From Acidimicrobiales bacterium (lineage in GTDB: Bacteria; Actinomycetota; Acidimicrobiia; Acidimicrobiales; MedAcidi-G1), in contig JARQPW010000020.1 in NCBI GenBank assembly GCA_029577135.1, positions 1 through 44,298 of the forward strand: a stretch of DNA of 44,298 bases, given 5' to 3'. Positions 10,352-17,489 of the stretch are shown in pieces. The notes below the pieces were generated by a model that saw only the letters and a list, made by a program, of their open reading frames with translations, ran no database searches and was not told where the DNA came from. Positions within the stretch are counted from its first letter, which is position 1, and each line of letters begins with the position of its first letter. A program made the translations under genes and the position numbers.

Positions 10352-11248
10352 TCAACCCAACTCGAGGGTCTTGCGGGCGTCGGCCGGCGTCTGGACCGAG
10401 GCGCCCATCAACTCGACGATCCTCACCGCTTTCTCAACCAACTGGGCGTTGGTGGCCAGTACGCCCCGTTCCAGGTACAGGTTGTCCTCGAGGCCGACCC
10501 GCACGTGTCCGCCGAGCATCACCGACTGGGAGACCATCGGCATCTGCATCGCCCCGAGGCCGAAAGAGGTGAACTCGGCCTCATCGGGAAGGCGGTTGAC
10601 CATCGCCAACAGGAGGCCGATGTCGAGCGGTGTGCCGTAGGGGATCGAGAGGCAGAGCTGGAACCAGTACGGGGCATCGATCAGCCCCTCCCGGATCATC
10701 GTCTCGGCGAACCAGAGGTTGCCGGTGTCGAAAATCTCGAGCTCCGGGCGCACGCCGAGCTCCCGGAGCCGCTGGGCCATGATGCGGAGCATGTCGGGGG
10801 TCGAGACGTAGACCTCGTTGTGGTTCCCGAAGTTGAGCGATCCACAGTCCATCGAGCAGATGTCCGGGCGGATCGCCTCGACGTGCGCCAGCCGTTCGGC
10901 GCCGCCCACCATGTCGGTGCCCTCCTGCCAGGCCATCGGGTCGTCATCGGGGCCGACCACGAGGTCGCCACCCATGCCGGCCGTCAGGTTGATGACCACC
11001 TCGTCGTCCTTTTCGCGGATGCGCTCCACGACTTCCTGGTAGTGGGCGACGGTCCGGACGCCCTTCCCGGTCTCCGGGTCGCGGACGTGGCAGTGCACGA
11101 TCGCTGCACCCGCCCTGGCGGCACCGAGCGCCGACTCGGCGATCTGCTGCGGCGTCACCGGCACATGTTCACTGCGACCGGCGGTGTCGCCGGCTCCGGT
11201 CACGGCACAACTGATGATGACGTTCCGGTTCATCCCACGCACGGTCAT
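10352..11248 (-). CDS. BKACE (DUF849) 3-dehydrocarnitine cleavage enzyme
   Basis: The 298-residue TIM-barrel protein belongs to the beta-keto acid cleavage enzymes. It begins VIISCAVTGAGDT, carries the metal-binding strand AAIVHCHVRDPETG, and later VVINLTAGMGGD, ICSMDCGSLNFG, LEIFDTGNLW and GLEDNLYLERG. The family condenses a beta-keto acid with acetyl-CoA and splits it. With 3-dehydrocarnitine the products are betainyl-CoA and acetoacetate, which fits its position directly before the carnitine dehydrogenase/thioesterase gene. Substrate assignment rests on context. The start ATG at 11248 has AAGGGG upstream; an ATG at 11233 is also possible. It is the promoter-proximal gene of the long minus-strand operon. 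Confidence 0.9.
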   Translation of the reverse strand: MTVRGMNRNVIISCAVTGAGDTAGRSEHVPVTPQQIAESALGAARAGAAIVHCHVRDPETGKGVRTVAHYQEVVERIREKDDEVVINLTAGMGGDLVVGPDDDPMAWQEGTDMVGGAERLAHVEAIRPDICSMDCGSLNFGNHNEVYVSTPDMLRIMAQRLRELGVRPELEIFDTGNLWFAETMIREGLIDAPYWFQLCLSIPYGTPLDIGLLLAMVNRLPDEAEFTSFGLGAMQMPMVSQSVMLGGHVRVGLEDNLYLERGVLATNAQLVEKAVRIVELMGASVQTPADARKTLELG

Positions 11249-11420
11249 CACGGGCCCCTTTGTCGGTAGACGATGTGCCTGGTCCCGGCCAACGGCCATT
11301 GCCACAGGTCTCTCCATTGCCAGTCCGGAGCCGCCTGCGTAGGCTTCGGCGCCGGTCCGCGAAGGCTACCCCGGTGCCCGCATACGAGATGCCGGCGTCG
11401 ACGTGCCCAAGGAGCAGAAA
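11249..11420. promoter_or_regulatory. Divergent promoter region between the carnitine operon and serA
   Basis: These 172 bases separate the minus-strand BKACE gene from plus-strand serA and must hold both promoters. The clearest structure is a pair of identical nine-base direct repeats, CCATTGCCA at 11296-11304 and 11314-11322, 18 bases apart start to start, which could bind a dimeric regulator on one face of the helix. No convincing -35/-10 pair stands out. An AAGGAG lies just before serA. Confidence 0.4.
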
Positions 11421-12632
11421 ATGAAGATCCTCTTTGCCGATTCCCTCACCGACGAATTCGTCGACCGACTGCGTGCCAGGGGCGACGAGTGCGAGGTCCG
11501 CGACGACCTCACCGCCGATGACCTGCCCGGTGCGATCAGCGGGGTCGACGTACTCGTCGTCCGCAGCACCAGGGTCACGGCCGACACCATCGCCAACTCC
11601 GACCGTCTCGGCCTGATCGTCCGATCGGGCGCCGGCACCAACACCATCGACTGCAAGGCAGCCGCCAACGCCGGCATCTATGTCTGCAACGTGCCCGGCA
11701 AGAACTCTCTGGCCGTCGCCGAACTCACGATGGGCCTGCTGCTCGCCATCGACCGGCACATCGCCGACGCCACCGCCGACCTCCGGAGTGGCACCTGGAA
11801 CAAGCAGGCGTACAGCAGCTCCGACGGCGTCTTCGGCAAGACCCTCGGCATCATCGGCGTGGGCGAGATCGGCATGGCGGTCGCCGAGCGGGCCCGCGGG
11901 TTCGGCCTCACCGTCATCGCCGAGCGCAAGCGGGGTCGCAGGCCGGAGACCGAAGCCCGAATCCGTGCGGCCGGCGTCAAGCTCGTCGACGGCCTCGACC
12001 AGATGATCCGCGCGTCCGACATCATCTCGGTCCACGTGCCCGGCGATGACTCCACGGCCGGCCTGGTCGATGCCGACTTCCTCGACAAGATGAAGCCGGG
12101 CGCCATTCTGCTCAACACCAGCCGCGGCGAGATGGTCGACGAGGCTGCCCTGATCGCCGCCATGGACTCCAAGGACATCCGCGCCGGCCTCGACGTCTTC
12201 TGCGACGAGCCCTGTGACGGCGCCGCCGTGTTCACCTCGGCGCTCGCCCAGCATCCCAACGTGGTCGGCACCCACCACGTCGGTGCATCCACGCAGCAGG
12301 CGCAGGACGCCACGGCTTCGGGCTCGATCGACGTCATCGAGGCCTACCGGGCCGGCGACCTGCTGAACTGCGTCAACGTCTCCCCCACGCGCATCGGCAC
12401 CGCCACGATCATCATCCGCCACTTCGACCGGGTCGGCGTCCTCGCCAGCGTCCTCGAGGTGCTGCGGGCCGCCGACATCAACGTGCAGACGATGGAGAAC
12501 CGGGTCTTCCAGGGCTCCAACGCCGCCATCGGCATCATCGACGTCAGCGGCGAGGTCACCGAAGAACTCGTCCGGGACCTCGCCGCGCTCGAGCACGTCA
12601 TCCAGGTACAGGCCTCGGACCGCGACGCATGA
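11421..12632 (+). CDS. serA: D-3-phosphoglycerate dehydrogenase with C-terminal ACT domain
   Basis: The 403-residue enzyme interconverts 3-phosphoglycerate and 3-phosphohydroxypyruvate with NAD(H). It has the D-2-hydroxyacid dehydrogenase pattern: VRSGAGTNTID, the NAD-binding GIIGVGEIGMAVAERA, the catalytic arginine in NTSRGEMVDEAAL, the glutamate in DVFCDEP, and a histidine in GTHHVGAST. The last roughly 75 residues form an ACT domain, suggesting serine or other amino acid feedback. The start ATG at 11421 follows AAGGAG by six bases; an upstream GTG at 11403 would only add six residues. It overlaps the DUF1015 gene by four bases (ATGA). Whether it makes or degrades serine here is open. Confidence 0.87.
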   Translation: MKILFADSLTDEFVDRLRARGDECEVRDDLTADDLPGAISGVDVLVVRSTRVTADTIANSDRLGLIVRSGAGTNTIDCKAAANAGIYVCNVPGKNSLAVAELTMGLLLAIDRHIADATADLRSGTWNKQAYSSSDGVFGKTLGIIGVGEIGMAVAERARGFGLTVIAERKRGRRPETEARIRAAGVKLVDGLDQMIRASDIISVHVPGDDSTAGLVDADFLDKMKPGAILLNTSRGEMVDEAALIAAMDSKDIRAGLDVFCDEPCDGAAVFTSALAQHPNVVGTHHVGASTQQAQDATASGSIDVIEAYRAGDLLNCVNVSPTRIGTATIIIRHFDRVGVLASVLEVLRAADINVQTMENRVFQGSNAAIGIIDVSGEVTEELVRDLAALEHVIQVQASDRDA

Positions 12633-13900
12633 GCGGCCAGGAGGTCCTCCGTCCCTTTCCGGGGCTGGTGGTCGATCCCGACTGGGCGAACCGGGTCATC
12701 TCCGGCCCGTACGACGCCTACACCCCGGCGCAGCGTGAGGCCATTGCCGCCGAGAACACGTACAGCTTCCTGCACGTCACCCGCTCAGAGGAGGACATCC
12801 CGCCGGAGCGGCGCGATGACATCGACGACTTGATCGGCTACTGCGCCGATTCGATGCGCCGACTCTACGACGTCGGGGCCTACCGGTGCCACGACGAACC
12901 CGTGCTGTTCCTGTATCGAATGGGGATCGACACCTCGGACGGTCGCCACGTCCAGACGGGGATCATGGGTCTCGTGCCGGTCACCGAGGGCGGCGACCGG
13001 CGGATCCTGCGGCACGAGGCGGTACGGCCCGGTCGAACCGACCTGCTGGCCCGCCACCTGCTCACGGTCGGCGCCTCGTCGAGCCCCATCTCACTCACCT
13101 TTCGCTCGGACGACGGCATCGAGGCGGTCATCGCCCGCTGCTGCGAACAGCAGCCGGTGCTCGAGTCGCTCCACGAGGGTGTCGACCAGACGGTCTGGGT
13201 GGTCGGCGGCGATGACGCCGCCGCACTCATCGACGCCTTCGGGCGGCGCACCCTCTACGTGACCGACGGCCACCACCGCCTGGCGGCGGCCGTCGATGCC
13301 CGGTCCCGGGTCGTCGACCGGCCCTCCGACGGCCCCCTCGAGTGGATCCAGGCCGTGCTGTTCGCCGACAAGCAGATGCTCGTCCTCCCCTTCCACCGGC
13401 GGGTCGGCGATCGGGCCGGCCGGAATGCCGACGAGCTGGTCGGGGCACTCGGCGCCAGCGGCACACTCACGCCGGCCGATGGCGCCCAAGCCGCACGGCC
13501 ACGGGCCCCGGGCTCGGTCGGCGTCTACCTGGCCGGCGACTGGTACACCCTCGAACTGCCCGCAGCAACGGGCGAGCGCACCGTGGACGCCCTCGACGTG
13601 TCGAGGCTCCAGGACGGAGTCCTGGGTCCCGTCTTCGGCATCATCGACCCCGGCAGCGACCCGATGATCGACTACGTGCCCGACCCCGTCGGCGTCGACA
13701 CCCTGGTCGAACGCTGCGACGAGGACGGCCGCGTCGGCTTCGTGCTGCACCACACGTCGGTCACCGAACTCATGGACGTCGCCGACGATGGCGACCTCAT
13801 GCCGCCCAAGTCCTCCTACTTCGAGCCCAAGCCCCGCTCCGGGTTGTTCGTCCGTCGACTCGACCGCGAATCGGACAGCGTGGAGGCGCCCGGGTCGTGA
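12629..13900 (+). CDS. DUF1015 family protein, possible serine kinase-like protein
   Basis: The 423-residue protein has the DUF1015 landmarks: the opening FPGLVVDPDWANRVISGPYD, the central YVTDGHHRLAAA, and the closing MPPKSSYFEPKPRSGLFVRRL. The DGHHR motif (aspartate 213) resembles that of ParB-fold free-serine kinases. Together with the overlap with serA this suggests phosphorylation of serine to O-phosphoserine, but the activity is an inference. No signal peptide or membrane segment is seen. It is translationally coupled to serA and is followed 55 bases later by the PabB-PabC fusion gene. Confidence 0.8.
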   Translation: MSGQEVLRPFPGLVVDPDWANRVISGPYDAYTPAQREAIAAENTYSFLHVTRSEEDIPPERRDDIDDLIGYCADSMRRLYDVGAYRCHDEPVLFLYRMGIDTSDGRHVQTGIMGLVPVTEGGDRRILRHEAVRPGRTDLLARHLLTVGASSSPISLTFRSDDGIEAVIARCCEQQPVLESLHEGVDQTVWVVGGDDAAALIDAFGRRTLYVTDGHHRLAAAVDARSRVVDRPSDGPLEWIQAVLFADKQMLVLPFHRRVGDRAGRNADELVGALGASGTLTPADGAQAARPRAPGSVGVYLAGDWYTLELPAATGERTVDALDVSRLQDGVLGPVFGIIDPGSDPMIDYVPDPVGVDTLVERCDEDGRVGFVLHHTSVTELMDVADDGDLMPPKSSYFEPKPRSGLFVRRLDRESDSVEAPGS

Positions 13901-13955
13901 CCGGACCCGTCCGCCTGCGGTCCGACTCCTGTTCGCCCGTCGGCAGGATGGGCCC

Positions 13956-15728
13956 GTGACCCCGCCGGGCGTTCGACGGGCGCTCCTCCAGTACCCGCTC
14001 GGTGGTGAGCGGCAGTGGGTGGCGTTCGACGCTCCCGTCGACACGATCGTCGCCGAGGAGTTGCACGACGTCCCCGACGCCATGCGGGCCGCCGAGCGGG
14101 CCGCCGCCTCGGGACGCTGGGTCGTCGGCATGGTCTCGTACGACGCCGGGCCGGCCTTCGACGAGGCGATCCGCGCCGCCCGGGTCCGCCGGGTGCCGTT
14201 GGTCTCGTTCGGCGTCTTCGATGCACCGCTGCCGGCGACCAGGCCCGCCGCCAGCGGCGGCTACCACGTCGGCCCCTGGGTGCCGAATCGATCGCATCCC
14301 GCCTACCTGACCTCGATCCGGACCATCCGGGAACTGATCGCCGCCGGGGAGACCTACCAGGTGAACTACACCATCCGGTTGCGCTCGCCGTTCAGCGGCG
14401 ACCCGCTCGGCCTGTTCGCCGACCTGGTCCGGGCACAGCGGGCGGACCACGCCGCCTACCTGGACCTCGGCGACCGGGCCGTGTGCTCCGCCTCGCCCGA
14501 GCTGTTCGTCCGGCGCAGGGGTCGTCGGTTCGTCTCGAAGCCGATGAAGGGCACGATCGGACGCCACCCGGACCCCGAATGGGACGCCCTGGCCGCCCTG
14601 CACCTGTCCCGCTCCGAGAAGGACCTGGCCGAGAACACGATGATCGTGGACATGGTCCGCAACGACCTGAGCCGCATCGCCGATTCAGGCTCGGTGAAGG
14701 TCCCCGCCCTGTACACGGTCGAGACCTACCCGACGCTCCACACCATGACCTCCACCGTCGTCGCCGACTCGGATGCCGGACTCTGTGAGGCCTTCGACGC
14801 CCTCTTCCCAGGTGCCTCGATCACGGGGGCTCCCAAGGTCCGCACGTCCGAGATCATCGAGGCGCTGGAGGGCGACGGCCGAGGCGTCTACACCGGGGCC
14901 ATCGGCACCGTGGCGCCCGACGGCTCCATGGAGTTCAACATCGCCATCCGGACGGTCTGGGTGGACCGGGAGCGGGGGCAGGCCGAGTACGGCGTAGGCG
15001 GCGGCATCGTCTGGGACTCCGACCCGCACGAGGAGTGGCGGGAGGTGGAGCACAAGAGCCGCGTCCTCGGCCGTGCCCGCTCCGACTTCCGACTGCTCGA
15101 GACCATGGCCTGGACGCCCGAGGGCGGTGTCGCCCTGCGTGGACGCCATCTCGCACGGCTGGAGTCGTCGGCCGACCACTTCGACATCGACCTCGACCTC
15201 CCGACGATCGACGCCCTGTTCGACGGTGTCAATGCGGACGGTCCCCGGCGGCTGCGTCTGCTCGTTGCGCCGGATGGCAGCGCCGACCTCCAGGTTCTCG
15301 ACCAACCGGACAGCGTCGACAGCCCCTGGGCGGTGCCACTCGACCTCGAGCCGGTGCCGAGCGAGCATGAGTTCCTGTTCCACAAGACGACCGTGCGCGA
15401 GGTCTACGACAACGCCCGACACCGCTTCCCGGATGCCCCCGACGTCCTGCTCTGGAACGAGCGTGGCGAGCTCACCGAGACCACCACGGGCAACCTGGTC
15501 GTCGAACTCGACGGCGAGCTGGTGACGCCACCCGTCTCGTGCGGCCTGCTGCCCGGGACGCAGCGAGCGGAGCTGCTGGACACCGGGGAGGTCGTGGAGC
15601 GCGTCGTCCGCCGCGACGACCTCGCTCGTGTCGACGCCGCATGGATGGTCAACTCCGTGCGCGGCTGGGTGCCGATCGAGGTCGATTCGGCGGCCAGGCC
15701 CGCCGGGGTCAGCCCCTTCGGCGCCTGA
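13956..15728 (+). CDS. pabB: Aminodeoxychorismate synthase component I fused to aminodeoxychorismate lyase (PabB-PabC)
   Basis: The 590-residue fusion should convert chorismate to 4-aminobenzoate for folate synthesis. Residues 1 to about 380 are a chorismate-binding domain with GETYQVNYTIRL, SPELFVRR, SKPMKGTIGRH, AENTMIVDMVRNDLSRI, and PGASITGAPKVRTSEIIEALE. The remainder is a class IV PLP aminotransferase-fold lyase, with RLLETMAWT at its start, FLFHKTTVREVYD, and LTETTTGNLVVELDG near the end. I chose GTG at 13956; the frame is open further upstream but overlaps the DUF1015 gene without family sequence. Its end overlaps the convergent etfA end by 20 bases. Next to a THF-dependent demethylation system, it probably supports folate demand. 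Confidence 0.87.
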   Translation: MTPPGVRRALLQYPLGGERQWVAFDAPVDTIVAEELHDVPDAMRAAERAAASGRWVVGMVSYDAGPAFDEAIRAARVRRVPLVSFGVFDAPLPATRPAASGGYHVGPWVPNRSHPAYLTSIRTIRELIAAGETYQVNYTIRLRSPFSGDPLGLFADLVRAQRADHAAYLDLGDRAVCSASPELFVRRRGRRFVSKPMKGTIGRHPDPEWDALAALHLSRSEKDLAENTMIVDMVRNDLSRIADSGSVKVPALYTVETYPTLHTMTSTVVADSDAGLCEAFDALFPGASITGAPKVRTSEIIEALEGDGRGVYTGAIGTVAPDGSMEFNIAIRTVWVDRERGQAEYGVGGGIVWDSDPHEEWREVEHKSRVLGRARSDFRLLETMAWTPEGGVALRGRHLARLESSADHFDIDLDLPTIDALFDGVNADGPRRLRLLVAPDGSADLQVLDQPDSVDSPWAVPLDLEPVPSEHEFLFHKTTVREVYDNARHRFPDAPDVLLWNERGELTETTTGNLVVELDGELVTPPVSCGLLPGTQRAELLDTGEVVERVVRRDDLARVDAAWMVNSVRGWVPIEVDSAARPAGVSPFGA

Positions 15729-16683
15729 TCTCCTCGGTGATCGCCGGGATCACCTTGTGCAGGTCGGCGATCACGGCCCAGTCGGCCCGCGTGACGATGT
15801 TGGCCTCGCGGTCCGTGTTGATGGCCAGGATGTGCTTGGACGCCATCGCGCCCACCCAGTGCTGGATGGCGCCCGAGATGCCGCTGGCGATGTAGACCTG
15901 CGGCGCGATCCGGGTGCCGGTCTGGCCGACCTGGTCGGAGTGGGGACGCCATCCGTTGTTCGTGACCGCACGCGAGCAGCCGACGACACCGCCGAGCTCT
16001 GCGGCCAGTTCCTCCAGCGGGGCAAATGCCTCGGCGGAACCCACCCCGCGTCCGCCACCCACCACCACGGGGGCGGTCGAGAGCGTGATGCCCCTGGAGA
16101 GCACGACCCGGTCGGTCACGACCGTCCGGGCGAGTGAGGCATCCAGGTCCGGGGAGAAGGCGGCGACGGTTCCGGCGGCAGGTTCCGACGCTGGAGCAGC
16201 CTCGACGACATGATGCGCCACGGACACGATCTTGTGGTCGGCGGTGAGGGTGGCGTCCTCCAGCAGGGACCCTCCCCACTGGACCCGGGTCAGCGACCAG
16301 GTGTCGCCGGAGGGATCGACCTCGCGGCAGTTGGCGACGAACGGCTCGTCGAGTCGTGCCGCCAGTTGGGCGAGGACCTCGTTGCCACGGTCCGTGCCAC
16401 AGGCGGTGACGACCGATGCCCCGCACGAGGCGACCAGCTGGGCAAGGGTCTCGCCCCACGCCTCGGGTCCGAAGTCCGTGAGCACATCGTGCGAAGCCAG
16501 GTGGACGACAGCGGCGCCGTAGGCGGCCAGCTGGCCAACGGCCCCTTCGGCACCCTTGCCGATCACCACGGCCTCGCAGGACACGCCGGCAGCTGCCGCC
16601 AGGTCGCGTCCGAAGGTGAGGGCCTCGAGCGAGGCATCGGCGAGGGTGCCTCGGTCGTGGTCGCAGAGGACGAGCATCGTCAT
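15709..16683 (-). CDS. etfA: Electron transfer flavoprotein alpha subunit
   Basis: The 324-residue protein begins MTMLVLCDHDRG and ends with the FAD-binding domain. That domain shows VVGGGRGVGSAEAF, VGCSRAVTNNGW, QVGQTGTRIAPQVYIASGISGAIQH and the closing ADLHKVIPAITEEI block. It forms a heterodimer with EtfB and accepts electrons from acyl-CoA dehydrogenases and from dimethylglycine or sarcosine dehydrogenases. It overlaps etfB by four bases and lies in the same minus-strand operon as the dimethylglycine dehydrogenase, its likely donor. An ETF:quinone oxidoreductase is not in the window. Confidence 0.93.
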   Translation of the reverse strand: MTMLVLCDHDRGTLADASLEALTFGRDLAAAAGVSCEAVVIGKGAEGAVGQLAAYGAAVVHLASHDVLTDFGPEAWGETLAQLVASCGASVVTACGTDRGNEVLAQLAARLDEPFVANCREVDPSGDTWSLTRVQWGGSLLEDATLTADHKIVSVAHHVVEAAPASEPAAGTVAAFSPDLDASLARTVVTDRVVLSRGITLSTAPVVVGGGRGVGSAEAFAPLEELAAELGGVVGCSRAVTNNGWRPHSDQVGQTGTRIAPQVYIASGISGAIQHWVGAMASKHILAINTDREANIVTRADWAVIADLHKVIPAITEEIRRRRG

Positions 16684-17447
16684 GCCAGGACCCCCAGTTC
16701 CTCGAGGACGTCGACCACGGCGGCGGCCGCCTCCGGGCCCTCGCCGAGGATGACGGTCTCGCTGACCTGCTCCACCGGTCGGTGGAGCCGCTCCCGGAGC
16801 TGGCCACCCGCCTCCGTCGACTGCTCGATGGTCACCAGGGCGGCCTTCTTCGAGGCCAGTCGCCCCTTCATGGTCGGGTACCGGGGCAGGTTGATGCCCT
16901 CCTTGACGCCGAGCACGGCGGGTGTCGGGACCTCGTAGACCTCGAAGCCACCATCGATCTCGCGGCGGGCGGTCACCGATCCGTCACCGACGTCGATGCC
17001 CTTGATGCCGTTGACGATCGGGCGACCCAGCGCATGTGCCACACGGACGCCGACCTGGAAGCCGCCGGCGTCTGCGGACTCGTTCCCGAAGAGCAACAGG
17101 TCGAAGGCGCCCTCGGCGGCCTCGATCCCGCTGATGGTGGCCGTGAGGGCGGCTGCCGTCCGTTGCGGGTCCCAGTCGACCTCCTCGATCGGCACCAGCA
17201 CCAGGCTGTGGGCACCGACGCTGGCAGCGTAGCGGAGCTGCTCCTCGGCCTCGGCAGGGCCGAGGGTCAGCACGGTGACCTCGCCTCCGTGCGCCTCGGC
17301 GATCTGGACGGCCTCCTCGACGGCGCACTCCTCGTGCGGGCTCGTGGTGAACCCGAGGTGGGCGGTGTCGACGGCCCGGCCGTCGGCGGTGATGTTGATC
17401 TTGGCGCCCGGTGCGGGCACACGCTTCACGCAGACGAGGATTCTCAT
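16680..17447 (-). CDS. etfB: Electron transfer flavoprotein beta subunit
   Basis: The 255-residue protein starts MRILVCVKRVPAPG and carries ETF beta features: the AMP/FAD loop DLLLFGNESADAGGFQVG, then VLGVKEGINLPRYPTMKGRLASKK, the conserved partner-recognition segment. The start ATG at 17447 follows AGGGA. It lies 42 bases after the dimethylglycine dehydrogenase gene and overlaps etfA, so all three should be one transcript. It should serve both this dehydrogenase and the acyl-CoA dehydrogenase of the carnitine operon. Confidence 0.93.
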   Translation of the reverse strand: MRILVCVKRVPAPGAKINITADGRAVDTAHLGFTTSPHEECAVEEAVQIAEAHGGEVTVLTLGPAEAEEQLRYAASVGAHSLVLVPIEEVDWDPQRTAAALTATISGIEAAEGAFDLLLFGNESADAGGFQVGVRVAHALGRPIVNGIKGIDVGDGSVTARREIDGGFEVYEVPTPAVLGVKEGINLPRYPTMKGRLASKKAALVTIEQSTEAGGQLRERLHRPVEQVSETVILGEGPEAAAAVVDVLEELGVLA

Positions 17448-17489
17448 GTGGGGATTCCCTGCTTCGGGTTCATGGGGAGCCGACCGGGG

